Assembly: GCA_019753175.1 (NCBI GenBank)
Contig: JAIELK010000022.1
Span: 1 to 64,000 of the forward strand
Direction of reading: 5' to 3'
DNA from: Hyphomonadaceae bacterium
Lineage (GTDB): Bacteria > Pseudomonadota > Alphaproteobacteria > Caulobacterales > Aquidulcibacteraceae
Length of the DNA stretch: 64,000 nucleotides
Part shown: positions 1 to 8,398 of the stretch, piece by piece
Position numbering within the stretch: the first letter of the stretch is position 1
Layout: every line of letters begins with the position of its first letter
The notes under the pieces: model-generated
The model's database searches: none
Told to the model about the DNA's origin: nothing
Seen by the model: only the letters and a program-made list of their open reading frames with translations
Position numbers and translations under genes: made by a program

Positions 1-75
1 GTGGTGGCGGGTGGACTTGAACCACCTACCTTGGGGTTATGAATCCCACGCTCTAACCAGATGAGCTACGCCACC
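1..75 (-). tRNA. tRNA-Met (CAT anticodon), cut at the window edge
   Basis: On the minus strand a cloverleaf can be drawn with acceptor stem GGTGGCG/CGCCACC, a D-arm, anticodon loop TTCATAA (anticodon CAT) and a T-arm containing GGTTCAAGTCC. The discriminator A and the first C of CCA reach base 1, so the last bases lie outside the window. The 5' G-C pair argues against initiator tRNA, so an elongator Met tRNA is most likely. A CAT-reading tRNA-Ile (lysidine-modified) cannot be excluded by eye. The base of the anticodon stem contains an A-C mismatch. Confidence 0.9.
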
Positions 76-86
76 GAGGGGGGCGA

Positions 87-115
87 CACATACGCGCCCG
101 GGCGTTCGCGAGCAA
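87..115 (-). promoter_or_regulatory. Candidate sigma70-type promoter of the tRNA-Met gene
   Basis: Read on the minus strand, TTGCTC and TATGTG are separated by 17 bases and end 11 bases before the tRNA 5' end. The spacing is right and the hexamers are moderate matches. Confidence 0.35.
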
Positions 116-254
116 GCGGGCCGGGCGAGAGTCGACGTCGACCCATGGGCGTCGCAAATTTCTACCAGATTGGGCTATAAAGCAGTTGCCTCTGTCGGCT
201 TTTCCGCGCAATTTGGGATGAAAGATACGCGTTAGCGCCTCTGGAGAGCAGAGT

Positions 255-734
255 TTGCCTGAGAATCTGGATGAGATCGACGTTCAAATCCTGGACCTCC
301 TCCAGCACGACGCCAGCCTTTCCATCGCCGAGATCGCCGAGCGTGTCGGGCTTTCCTCATCGCCGGCCTGGCGGCGCATCGAACGCCTGAAGAAAGATGG
401 CGTCATCCTCCGCCAGGTGACGCTGTTGGATCACGAGAAACTGGGCCTCACGTTTGAAGTGATGGCCTCGGTCAAGCTGCAGCTGCCGACCAGGGAGAAT
501 CTCGAGCGCTTCGAGGCCGCAGTGGCGGACTGGCCCGAGGTGGTCGAGTGCGTCAGCGTCACCGGCGCGGTCGACTACATGCTCCGCATCATCGCCCGCG
601 ACATCCATGCCTACGACGATTTTCTGCGTGACAAGATGCTGGCGCTCGGGCTGGTCTCCGACGTGCAGTCGCGCATCGTTATCCGCGTGCCGAAACGCAC
701 CACGGCCGCGCCGCTGTCGCTCGCCGGCGCATGA
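255..734 (+). CDS. Lrp/AsnC family transcriptional regulator
   Basis: This 159-residue protein has the Lrp/AsnC layout. An N-terminal winged helix-turn-helix (about residues 5-60: LDEIDVQILDLLQ, then AEIAERVGLSSSPAWRRIERL) is followed by a RAM/ligand-binding ferredoxin-like domain (about 70-145, with VVECVSVTGAVDYMLRI). Such proteins sense amino acids or related small molecules as dimers or octamers. No ATG lies in frame near the domain start; a TTG at 255 with GGAGAG six bases upstream is the best start. The stop is three bases before the next gene, a TetR regulator, so the two are probably cotranscribed. The ligand is unknown. Confidence 0.9.
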   Translation: MPENLDEIDVQILDLLQHDASLSIAEIAERVGLSSSPAWRRIERLKKDGVILRQVTLLDHEKLGLTFEVMASVKLQLPTRENLERFEAAVADWPEVVECVSVTGAVDYMLRIIARDIHAYDDFLRDKMLALGLVSDVQSRIVIRVPKRTTAAPLSLAGA

Positions 735-737
735 TCG

Positions 738-1334
738 ATGCCCCGCCCGCAAGCCGCTGACTACGACGCGCGCAAGAACGCAATCGTCAGCGCTGCCGCG
801 GCGCTGTTTGCACGCAACGGATTCGACGGCGCTTCGGTGTCCGAGCTGGCGCGGCGCTGCAAGACTTCGAAGGCGCTGATCTATCACTATTACGCGTCAA
901 AAGAGGATATTCTCTTCGATGTGATGGTGTCGCACGTGCGCGCCCTCGAGCATGCGGCGCGCGAAGCCGCGTCGGAGGCGATGCCACCGGAACGGCGATT
1001 GCGAGAACTCACTCACCGCGTCATGGCGCTCTATGTAGGAGCCGCTGATCGCCACAAGGTCTTGCTCAACGATCTCGATCGTTTGCCGCGAGCGCGACGC
1101 GACGAGATCGTCGCCGTGCAGCGACGTCTGATCGAGATCGTCAGGGGGTTGTTGATCGAGATCGCGCCGGCGCTGAAGCGGAAGGTCGGCGAGAGCTTCG
1201 CCGCCACCATGCTGTTCTTTGGCATGATCAACTGGACCCACACCTGGTTCAATCCCGAAGGCGCGGTCAGCGCCGGGGCGTTGGCCGAAATGGCCGTCGA
1301 CATCACGCTGCAGGGCCTGGCCCAGACCGTCTAA
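738..1334 (+). CDS. TetR/AcrR family transcriptional regulator
   Basis: The 198-residue protein has a TetR DNA-binding domain at about residues 10-60 (IVSAAAALFARNGFDGASV, then a helix-turn-helix ending in ALIYHYYASKEDIL). An all-helical effector domain fills the rest and resembles the KstR2-type C-terminal domain seen in regulators of acyl-CoA or sterol degradation. The start lies three bases after the upstream Lrp stop, which suggests translational coupling. Two one-component regulators side by side with no obvious target operon make their regulon unclear; the D-2-hydroxyacid dehydrogenase downstream is a possible target. Confidence 0.88.
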   Translation: MPRPQAADYDARKNAIVSAAAALFARNGFDGASVSELARRCKTSKALIYHYYASKEDILFDVMVSHVRALEHAAREAASEAMPPERRLRELTHRVMALYVGAADRHKVLLNDLDRLPRARRDEIVAVQRRLIEIVRGLLIEIAPALKRKVGESFAATMLFFGMINWTHTWFNPEGAVSAGALAEMAVDITLQGLAQTV

Positions 1335-1338
1335 GCTG

Positions 1339-1355
1339 GGCGCCGCGAGGGCGCC
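1339..1355 (+). terminator. GC-rich hairpin after the TetR gene
   Basis: GGCGCC, a five-base loop GCGAG, and GGCGCC form a perfect six-base-pair stem four bases after the stop codon. Only TT follows, so termination may be weak or factor-assisted. Confidence 0.35.
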
Positions 1356-1407
1356 TTGCACGAAGCGGCATCTTGGAGCCGTCGATCCAGTGGGCTAAGC
1401 ATCGAAG

Positions 1408-2394
1408 ATGCCGTCGAAGTCGCTCAAAGTCATCGTCACCCGCCGCCTCCCCGACGCCGTGGAAACGCGGATGCGTGAGCTGTTCGACGCGGAACTCAAC
1501 GTCGAGGACAAGCCGTTCACCGCCGAGCAATTGGCGGATGCGGTGGGCCGCGCCGACGTCTTGGTCCCGACCGTGACCGACCGTGTCGACGGCCGCATTC
1601 TGTCGCGCGCGGGCGAGCGGTTGCGGTTGATTGCGCAGTTCGGCGCTGGCGTCGACAACATCGACGTTGCCACGGCGGTGCAGCGCGGCATCACCGTCAC
1701 CAACACCCCCGGCGTCCTCACCGAAGACACGGCTGACATGACCATGGCGCTGATCCTGGCCGTGCCGCGCCGGTTGATCGAAGGCGTGAAGGTCGTTGAA
1801 CAAGACAAGTTCGTCGGCTGGTCCCCGACCTGGATGATGGGCCGGCGGATTACCGGCAAGCGGCTTGGCATTATCGGCATGGGCCGCATCGGCCAAGCCG
1901 TGGCCCGCCGCGCCAAGGCGTTCGGATTGCAGATTCATTATCACAATCGCCGCAAGGTGGCGCCGCACATCGAGCAGGAGCTTGAGGCGACCTATTGGGA
2001 CAGTCTCGACCAGATGCTGTCGCGGATGGACATCGTCAGCGTGAATTGCCCGCATACGCCTGCGACCTATCACTTGCTGTCCGCGCGCCGCTTGGCGTTG
2101 CTGAAGCCGCATGCCTACATCGTCAACACCGCGCGCGGCGAAGTGATCGACGAAGCAGCTTTGGCGCGGATGCTGGAGAAGGGCGAACTCGCGGGCGCCG
2201 GGCTCGACGTGTTCGAGCACGAACCCGCGATCAATCCGAAGCTCAAAAAGCTCAGCAACGTCGTGCTGCTGCCGCACATGGGGAGCGGGACGATTGAGGG
2301 CCGCGTCGACATGGGCGAAAAGGTCATCATCAACATCAAGACCTTCGCCGATGGCCACAAGCCGCCGGATCGCGTCATCCCCGCGATGCTCTAG
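1408..2394 (+). CDS. NAD(P)-dependent D-2-hydroxyacid dehydrogenase (glyoxylate/hydroxypyruvate reductase type)
   Basis: This 328-residue protein is full length for the D-isomer 2-hydroxyacid dehydrogenase family, which reduces 2-oxoacids such as glyoxylate or hydroxypyruvate in the cytosol. The catalytic domain is split around a Rossmann NAD(P) domain with GMGRIG at residues 157-162. The family triad is visible: Arg243 in NTARG, Glu272 in FEHEP and His290 in LLPH. The residues after the Gly motif include HNRRK (179-183), which suggests NADP preference. The exact substrate cannot be read from sequence. It is a lone gene after the Lrp-TetR pair. Confidence 0.88.
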   Translation: MPSKSLKVIVTRRLPDAVETRMRELFDAELNVEDKPFTAEQLADAVGRADVLVPTVTDRVDGRILSRAGERLRLIAQFGAGVDNIDVATAVQRGITVTNTPGVLTEDTADMTMALILAVPRRLIEGVKVVEQDKFVGWSPTWMMGRRITGKRLGIIGMGRIGQAVARRAKAFGLQIHYHNRRKVAPHIEQELEATYWDSLDQMLSRMDIVSVNCPHTPATYHLLSARRLALLKPHAYIVNTARGEVIDEAALARMLEKGELAGAGLDVFEHEPAINPKLKKLSNVVLLPHMGSGTIEGRVDMGEKVIINIKTFADGHKPPDRVIPAML

Positions 2395-2477
2395 TTCAAC
2401 GTCCTGGTGATCCGGCGAGCGCTCGGTGGCGTAACACCACCAAGCGCGCGCGATGAGCCCATCAGGAGAAGCAGTTC

Positions 2478-3005
2478 ATGAAACATACTTTTTTCGCCGC
2501 GTTGGCGGCGGTGTCGATGTTTGCGTTCGCGCAGCCGGCCGTTGCGGAATCATGTCACGGTGAATCCAAGCACGCTTCCGCGCAGCAGAGTGCGGACATC
2601 GTTGATGTCGCGGTCGGCGCAGGCCAATTCCAGACGCTAGCGGCTGCGCTGCAGGCTGCTGGACTGGTCGATACTTTGAAGGGCGACGGTCCGTTCACGG
2701 TGTTCGCACCGACGGACGACGCGTTTCGCGCTCTGCCACAAGGCACTGTGGACCGTCTGCTGCGCCCTGAAAATCGAGCTGAGCTGACGCGTATCTTGAC
2801 CTACCATGTCGTGCCTGGCCGGGTGACCGCCGATCAGCTTGCAGGGCAGCAGACGCGCCCGAATACGGTCGCCGGCGCGCGGCTTCAAATCGATGCGCGT
2901 CAAGGCGTAAGCGTCAACAATGCACGCGTGGTTCAAGCCGATGTCGCCGCCTCCAATGGTGTGATCCACGTCATCGATCGTGTGCTGCTGCCGCCGGCAC
3001 ACTGA
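2478..3005 (+). CDS. Secreted fasciclin (FAS1) domain protein
   Basis: A 175-residue protein with a Sec signal peptide (cleavage probably after AVA at about residue 23) and one FAS1 domain. The H1 motif is [16 protein letters not shown] (about 71-86) and the H2 motif YHVVPGRV (about 109-116); the C-terminal strand reads [16 protein letters not shown]1 domains mediate adhesion or protein-protein contacts in the periplasm or at the cell surface. AGGAG lies upstream of the ATG. A second FAS1 protein without a signal peptide is encoded at 36533-36973. Confidence 0.92.
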   Translation: MKHTFFAALAAVSMFAFAQPAVAESCHGESKHASAQQSADIVDVAVGAGQFQTLAAALQAAGLVDTLKGDGPFTVFAPTDDAFRALPQGTVDRLLRPENRAELTRILTYHVVPGRVTADQLAGQQTRPNTVAGARLQIDARQGVSVNNARVVQADVAASNGVIHVIDRVLLPPAH

Positions 3006-3023
3006 GCACTGAAGGCAAGCAAA

Positions 3024-3054
3024 GAGCGCGGCGTCCCTCAGGGACGTCGCGCTC
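3024..3054. terminator. Bidirectional terminator between convergent genes
   Basis: A 14-base-pair stem (one G-T pair) with a three-base TCA loop lies between the convergent fasciclin and TonB-receptor genes. On the minus strand it is followed by TTTGCTT, so it probably serves the receptor gene better than the fasciclin gene. Confidence 0.6.
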
Positions 3055-3072
3055 AATGCGTTCGGCGGAAAC

Positions 3073-5079
3073 TCAGAATTCCGTCAGCACCGTCAGCCGG
3101 AAATTGCGGCCGGGCAGCAACAGGTCATCCTTCAAGAAGGAGGAATGAACGCGGCCTTCTTCGTCGGTGAGATTGCGCGCGTCGACGCGCACGCTCCAAT
3201 GGCTTGCTTCGCCGTCCGGCCGGAACGCAAGGCCCGCGTTCACGAAGGTGAAACCGTCGGTCACGGTTTCGAACGGGGCCAGCCGGTCCTGCTCGGCAGT
3301 GTCGACCACCTCAAGCCGCGCCGTGAGTTGTTCGCTCTCCGCAGTAACACCGAGCGTCAACGTGCGCGGAGGAATCCGCGGCGGGTCGCCCGCGCCATCG
3401 AATGTCGCACGCACGACGTCGAACACGCCGTCCGCGCCGATCGCAAAACCCCCAGCGTCGAACAGATGCGCGCGCAGCACAAGCTCGCCGCCGATGAAGG
3501 TCGCGTCATCCTGAACGAAGTGAAACACCGGCAGAGTTTCCGCGCCTATGGGTATGCTGGGATCGCTTTCATCGGGAGCGAAGCCGGACGTCTCGGTCGC
3601 TTCGTCCAGCCAGAAAACGTCGCCGCGCTGGACCAGGGCGATGTAGTCGGAAAACGAGATCACGAACGCGTTGCCCTCGAACGAGAAGCGTCCGCCATCA
3701 TAACGCGCCGAGGCTTCAAACGAGCGCGCTGCTTCTTGTCCGAGATCGGGATCGCCGACCTCGTAGCTCTCGGTCGCCAAATGCGGACCGTCGGAGAACA
3801 ACTCGATCGCGGTTGGTGCGCGTTCGGTGCTGGCCAGCGTCGCGCCGATGAACCAGCGCTCGGCAGGCCGAACAAAGGCGCCAACGGAGGCGCTGAAGGT
3901 ATCGAACAAGCGCTCGCCGAAGAGCTCGTTCTCCAGTTCGCGCTGCTCAAAACGGGCGCCGCCCTCGAAGCCGTAGCCGCCGAAGTCGAGCCGCTCGATG
4001 ACGAATACGCCGGCATCGCGGGTGTTGGTGGCGCTGATGAAGGCCTCCTCGCCCTCGGCGGCGAAGTCGGCATCTGAAATTTGTAGACCGATCGCACCCT
4101 GCCAGGACCCGGCGCGGTGGTGCGCTTCCAGGCGTCCTTCCCAGCCCTCGGCGGTGAATTGCGTGCCGGGTTCGCCATCTCCTTCGAATTCTGTGTGCAC
4201 ATAGTCTGAGTGCTGGAAGCCGTAGTCGAAGCGGTCGAACGCGCCCAACTCGACGCGGAAGTCGCCCCGCGTCTCGATGCGCGTTTGTTCAAGCTCGATG
4301 CGCCCCCCAGGCTCGCCCTCATGGTGCGGAAGCAGCCCGTACTCGTCTTCGACGCGCTTCACGGCGAGGCCTGAGAAGCCCCATTCACCCACCAGCGCAG
4401 CGCCCCCGCTGTAGGAGCGATGGCTGGTGAACTGATTGAGCGCTTCGCCGTCCGGCGTGTCGTAGGAGTCGGTCTCGCGCGCAGCGACGCTGAGATCGAA
4501 CGCAACGTCGCCGGCGCCGACGCCGATGTTGGCCGCGCCATGTCTGCCGCCATCAACAGTGGAGTAGGCGGCAAGACCGGAGAACCTCAGGCCGTCAATC
4601 GCCCGGGTCGGGATTGACTGGTCGATGACGTTGACGACGCCGCCAATGGCGTTGCCGCCGTAAGCCAGAGCGGCCGCGCCGCGCAGCACTTCAATGCGTT
4701 CGGCGTCGAGACCATCGGAGGTCACTGCGTGATCTGGCGATGCGGTGGAGGCGTCGATTGTGCCAATGCCGTTTTGCAGCACGCGCACGCGGTCTTCGCC
4801 CAGCCCGCGGATGATCGGCCGGCTGGCTGCCGCGCCGAAGAAGGTGGTGGAGATTCCAGGCTGCCGGTCGAGTGTATCGCCCAGGCCGCCGCTGAGAGTG
4901 GCGATCACATCCTCGCGGTGGAGGATCGCCGCGCCCTGCAGGCTTTCGATCCGCGCGCCTTCAAGCGGCGCGGTGACGACGATCTCCTGCTCGTCCACCG
5001 TCTGTGCCGCACCCAGTGTTGGGATCAGCGCTGTGAGCGACAGGGCCGCAACCGCCGCCGACTTGTCTAGAAAGCTCAT
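3073..5079 (-). CDS. TonB-dependent outer-membrane receptor, ZnuD-like (probable zinc uptake)
   Basis: A 668-residue receptor with signal peptide (cleavage near AAQ, residue 26), a TonB-box-like EIVVTAP, a plug domain (about 45-155, with RPIIRGLGEDRVRVLQNG and IEVLRGAAALAYGGNAIGGVVNV) and a beta-barrel ending in an aromatic residue (LTVLTEF). His/Asp/Glu-rich extracellular segments such as LLPHHEGEPGG resemble those of zinc receptors of the ZnuD family. Two Zur-like dyads lie directly upstream (5091-5122), which supports zinc rather than iron as substrate. No other zinc-uptake gene is next to it. Confidence 0.88.
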   Translation of the reverse strand: MSFLDKSAAVAALSLTALIPTLGAAQTVDEQEIVVTAPLEGARIESLQGAAILHREDVIATLSGGLGDTLDRQPGISTTFFGAAASRPIIRGLGEDRVRVLQNGIGTIDASTASPDHAVTSDGLDAERIEVLRGAAALAYGGNAIGGVVNVIDQSIPTRAIDGLRFSGLAAYSTVDGGRHGAANIGVGAGDVAFDLSVAARETDSYDTPDGEALNQFTSHRSYSGGAALVGEWGFSGLAVKRVEDEYGLLPHHEGEPGGRIELEQTRIETRGDFRVELGAFDRFDYGFQHSDYVHTEFEGDGEPGTQFTAEGWEGRLEAHHRAGSWQGAIGLQISDADFAAEGEEAFISATNTRDAGVFVIERLDFGGYGFEGGARFEQRELENELFGERLFDTFSASVGAFVRPAERWFIGATLASTERAPTAIELFSDGPHLATESYEVGDPDLGQEAARSFEASARYDGGRFSFEGNAFVISFSDYIALVQRGDVFWLDEATETSGFAPDESDPSIPIGAETLPVFHFVQDDATFIGGELVLRAHLFDAGGFAIGADGVFDVVRATFDGAGDPPRIPPRTLTLGVTAESEQLTARLEVVDTAEQDRLAPFETVTDGFTFVNAGLAFRPDGEASHWSVRVDARNLTDEEGRVHSSFLKDDLLLPGRNFRLTVLTEF

Positions 5080-5090
5080 TGGATAACCCT

Positions 5091-5122
5091 GTTACAGTAT
5101 AACGCGCACGTTATAGTGTAAC
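5091..5122 (-). promoter_or_regulatory. Tandem Zur-like operator upstream of the TonB receptor
   Basis: Two 13-base dyads, GTTACAGTATAAC (5091-5103) and GTTATAGTGTAAC (5110-5122), fit the GTTAYANTRTAAC pattern of alphaproteobacterial Zur boxes. They begin 19 bases apart and together form a larger near-perfect palindrome. They lie 12-43 bases upstream of the receptor ATG, where a zinc-loaded repressor would block transcription. The match to Zur is by memory of the consensus. Confidence 0.65.
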
Positions 5123-5150
5123 GTCAGGCCGCAACCAAGCCGCAAAGCAC

Positions 5151-6713
5151 TTATTTTTCGAAGACGCGCGCCGAATACCCACCAAGTGTCGCGGTCGCGC
5201 CGCCGTCCGGACCCAGCGCGAGCAACACATGCCCGCTGAGGGTCGCCGCCACAGGCTTCGGCCCCAGATTGAAAACACAAATGATTTTCTGGCCCATGGC
5301 CTCTCTGCTGAAGATCAGCAGATCGTCTGTCGCTTGTTCGAGGGTGAATGTCCCTTCTCGTAATGCAGAATTGGCGCGGCGGAGCGCGATCAGCCGCCGC
5401 GTGAATGCAAGGATGCTGCCGGCGTCCTTGTTTTGGAGTTCGGCGGCCAGCGTCCGGTGGCGGGGGTCGAGGGGCAGCCAGCCGTCTGCCGCCGACGTGA
5501 ACCCGGCCATCGGCGCGTCGCTTATCCACGGCATCGGCGTTCGCGCGCCGTCGCGGCCGATGCCGGACGGCCAGAAGGCGATCGCTTCGGGATCGCGCAG
5601 GCGGTCGAACGGAACCTCTGCGTGCGGGAGGCCGAGTTCATCGCCCTGATACAAGAATGCCGCGCCGCGCAAACACATCAGCAGCGTGAGCATCAGCTTG
5701 ATGCGCTGCGGGTCGTCACTTGCGAGCCGCGTCGGGAATCGGATCACGTCGTGATTGGACAGCGACCAGGATGGCCAACCGCTCGCGCCGTCCCATCCAG
5801 CCATGGCTTCGGCGATGACCGCCGGCGTCATAGTCCGCTGGCGCAGCAGGAAGAACGAGTAGGCTGTGTGCAGGCGGTCGTCGCCCTCGGTGTATTCGCG
5901 CTGCACCCTGAGCGGTTCTTCGTCTTCGATCTCGCCAATCGATATCGCGCCGTACTGATCGAGCAGGGCGCGCAGGCGCGTCAGGAACGGAAGCGTTTCC
6001 GGTTGCGTGCGGTCGTAGAGGTGTCGTTGGAACTGATGCGGGCGCGGCGGCGGCTTCTTGAGCGGCAGCGGTGGATTATCGCGCAGTGCAGAGTCCTGGA
6101 CGTAGAAGTTCACCACATCGAGACGAAAACCGTCGACGCCGCGCTCAAGCCAGAAGCGCGCGATATCCAGCAGCGCGTCCTGAACAGCAGGATTGCGCAC
6201 ATTGAGGTCCGGCTGTTCGGGCAGGAAATTGTGCAGGTAGTATTGCCGACGCCGCGAATCCCAGGTCCAGGCGCAGCCGCCGAACATCGCCTGCCAATTG
6301 TTGGGCGGCGAGCCGTCAGGTTTCGCGTCAGCCCAAACGTACCAATCGGCCTTGGCGTTGTCGCGACTCTCGCGGCTTTCCCTGAACCAGGGGTGCTGGT
6401 CGGATGAGTGCGACCACACCTGATCGAAGATGACCTTTAGCCCAAGCGCGTGCGCGCGCACGATCAGCGCATCGGCGTCCGCGAGCGAGCCGAACAGAGG
6501 GTCGACGTCGCAATAGTTGCTGACGTCATAGCCGTAATCCCTCATGGGCGAGGTGAAGAACGGCGATAGCCAGATCGCGTCGACGCCGAGCGACGCAACG
6601 TAGTCCAGCTTCTCGATCACGCCCTTGAGATCGCCAACGCCGTCGCCGTTCGCATCACGGAACGAGCGCGGGTAGATCTGATAAATGACCGCGCCGCGGA
6701 GCCAAGAATTCAT
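5151..6713 (-). CDS. GH13 alpha-glucosidase
   Basis: A 520-residue cytosolic-type GH13 enzyme without signal peptide that should hydrolyse alpha-1,4 (or 1,6) glucosidic bonds of maltose-like oligosaccharides. The N-terminus WLRGAVIYQIYPRSFRD and DANGDGVGDLKG are typical of the oligosaccharide-cleaving GH13 subfamilies. Catalytic residues are visible: nucleophile Asp199 in GFRLDVVNF, acid/base Glu261 in SIGEIED and Asp322 in LSNHD. A C-terminal beta domain ends at ARVFEK. The gene is seven bases downstream of the alpha/beta hydrolase gene in the same minus-strand run. Confidence 0.92.
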   Translation of the reverse strand: MNSWLRGAVIYQIYPRSFRDANGDGVGDLKGVIEKLDYVASLGVDAIWLSPFFTSPMRDYGYDVSNYCDVDPLFGSLADADALIVRAHALGLKVIFDQVWSHSSDQHPWFRESRESRDNAKADWYVWADAKPDGSPPNNWQAMFGGCAWTWDSRRRQYYLHNFLPEQPDLNVRNPAVQDALLDIARFWLERGVDGFRLDVVNFYVQDSALRDNPPLPLKKPPPRPHQFQRHLYDRTQPETLPFLTRLRALLDQYGAISIGEIEDEEPLRVQREYTEGDDRLHTAYSFFLLRQRTMTPAVIAEAMAGWDGASGWPSWSLSNHDVIRFPTRLASDDPQRIKLMLTLLMCLRGAAFLYQGDELGLPHAEVPFDRLRDPEAIAFWPSGIGRDGARTPMPWISDAPMAGFTSAADGWLPLDPRHRTLAAELQNKDAGSILAFTRRLIALRRANSALREGTFTLEQATDDLLIFSREAMGQKIICVFNLGPKPVAATLSGHVLLALGPDGGATATLGGYSARVFEK

Positions 6714-6720
6714 GCTGGGT

Positions 6721-7743
6721 TCACCGCGCCGCCGTGGCGAGCGCGGGGCCTTGAGTGAGTGCGGCGAGGAACTGATCCACCGCCGCGGCTGACTCTGCCG
6801 CGCGCTCCTCTTGCGGAATGTGGCCGGTGTTCTCGAACACGATCAGCTGTGAACCGCTGATGGCGTTGTGGAATTGCTCGGCATGCTGCGGCGGCACCAG
6901 GCGATCGGTGTCGCCGGCCATCACCAGCACGGGCACGTTGGCGAGCGGCGCCAGGCGCTCCGGCGTCGCGTAGTTCCGCTCTCGGAAGCCCAGCGTCATC
7001 TGCAGCAGGATGTCGCGATGTCCCGGCGCGCGCGACAAACTGACGTAACGCGTGACCATGTCCTCCGTCGCCAACGCTGGATTGTAGAACGACGCTTGCA
7101 AGCCTTGGCGCGTCAGCGCCGTCGAATCCAGGTTGCGCAGGATCGGACCGAGCACCGGATTGCGCAGCAGCCTGAACACCGGCGGGTCTTCAGCCAATCC
7201 CTGGCGCGTCTCTTCCCAGCCGCTCGAGGCGACGAGGATCAGCGCCTGAACCCGATCCGGGTATTGCAGCGCGTACTCCCACGCGACATTGCCGCCCATC
7301 GAATTGCCTGCAAGTGCAAAGCGGGTGAGGCCAAGCTGGCTGGTGAAGTCGTGGAGGATGTCGCGATACGCTTCAATGGAGGCTTGATAGCCGGCCGGTG
7401 CGCGGGTGAGGCCGTGCCCGGGAAGATCGATAGAGACGACACGATACGTTGCCAGCCGGCTGTCTCCCGCCGAGAGTTCGCTTACCCACGGCTCCCACGT
7501 GTGCAACGAGGCGGAGAAGCCGTGCACGAGAACGAGAGCGGGCGCATTGGGATCGCCCTGGTCGCGGTAATGCATGCGCACGCCGCCGGGCAGGTCGGCA
7601 AATCTCGACGCCGGCCCGCCATAGGAGGCTTCAAGTGTTTCGTACGGGATGTCGGGACGATTGAACGCCAGATAAACGCCGGCCACGACGAGCGCGATCA
7701 GTCCGATGACGGCGAGCACCCCGCCGACCAACCATTTCAACAT
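6721..7743 (-). CDS. Membrane-anchored alpha/beta-fold hydrolase
   Basis: A 340-residue protein with an N-terminal transmembrane helix (about 4-29, MLKWLVGGVLAVIGLIALVV) and an alpha/beta hydrolase domain. The oxyanion region is LVHGFSASLHTWEPW, the nucleophile elbow GNSMGG carries the Ser, and the acid and His lie in MAGDTDRLVPP and ENTGHIPQEE. An open frame continues upstream to 8361, but GGAGG eight bases before the ATG at 7743 and the membrane anchor fix the start here; upstream is the DUF6624 gene in another frame. Substrate unknown; similar enzymes act on esters or lipids. Confidence 0.88.
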   Translation of the reverse strand: MLKWLVGGVLAVIGLIALVVAGVYLAFNRPDIPYETLEASYGGPASRFADLPGGVRMHYRDQGDPNAPALVLVHGFSASLHTWEPWVSELSAGDSRLATYRVVSIDLPGHGLTRAPAGYQASIEAYRDILHDFTSQLGLTRFALAGNSMGGNVAWEYALQYPDRVQALILVASSGWEETRQGLAEDPPVFRLLRNPVLGPILRNLDSTALTRQGLQASFYNPALATEDMVTRYVSLSRAPGHRDILLQMTLGFRERNYATPERLAPLANVPVLVMAGDTDRLVPPQHAEQFHNAISGSQLIVFENTGHIPQEERAAESAAAVDQFLAALTQGPALATAAR

Positions 7744-7789
7744 CGTTCGTCCTCCGCTGCCGGCACTGAGGCTGCTCGTGCGCGCCGCG

Positions 7790-8398
7790 TCAAGCGCGCC
7801 AGCCGACGCGGCGCGCCCATTGTTCGAACGCCGCACGGCGGCGTGGAAGATCGGCGGGCGCCCGTTCTCCGTCAGCGGCCGCCTGCGCCCGCATGTGGGC
7901 GACGGCGTCGGCCATCGACGGCAGACCGACGCTGGCGCGGCGCTGATCGACCCCGACAGGCTCGGCGATTGGGGCGGGACAGAGTTGCCCGTGTTCGTCC
8001 CAGTCGAATTGGGTGCCGAAGATTTGCGCGCGGCCCTCAAACACGGCGATGCGATCGGACAAATAAGCGGTGTCGACCACGTTGATCTCGCCGCGCCCGG
8101 CCGCGTCGAGCAGGAGCGCGAGCATGCGGCGCTGGAACGCCGGCAAGCTGATGGCGTGCTGCACGATCGTGAACGCCGCCGCTGCGCCGTCGTCGCCGAA
8201 GCGCGAACGGCCGGGCCACGCGCCGATAGCGTCAACGAGTTGTTCCAGAAGTCGCGCGTTCTCGACGTGCACGGCTTCCATCTCGGGATGATAACCATCG
8301 AAAAGCGAACTGTCCGCGGCCAGTCGTGCGCGGACATCGCGATCCCTGAGTGCGGCGGCAATCAAGCGCTGGCGCCATTGCTCGTCAGTCATGCGCAC
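7790..8398 (-). CDS. DUF6624-like protein of unknown function
   Basis: The 202-residue protein has no signal peptide. The central segment (IVQHAISLPAFQRRMLALL, then AYLSDRIAVFEGRAQIFGTQF and PVGVDQRRASVGLP) resembles the DUF6624 family, which occurs in many bacteria without an assigned activity. The start overlaps the moeB stop by ten bases, so translation is probably coupled. No catalytic motif can be named. Confidence 0.75.
   Translation of the reverse strand: MRMTDEQWRQRLIAAALRDRDVRARLAADSSLFDGYHPEMEAVHVENARLLEQLVDAIGAWPGRSRFGDDGAAAAFTIVQHAISLPAFQRRMLALLLDAAGRGEINVVDTAYLSDRIAVFEGRAQIFGTQFDWDEHGQLCPAPIAEPVGVDQRRASVGLPSMADAVAHMRAQAAADGERAPADLPRRRAAFEQWARRVGWRA

Noticed and set aside
3145-4077. 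Long plus-strand ORFs opposite the TonB receptor gene
   Set aside because: They are shadows of a high-GC coding strand; the receptor frame has all domain features.
6721-8361. A 546-residue ORF on the minus strand covering the hydrolase and upstream DNA
   Set aside because: The upstream half is out of frame with, and overlaps, the better-supported DUF6624 gene; the hydrolase has its own membrane anchor and ribosome-binding site at 7743.
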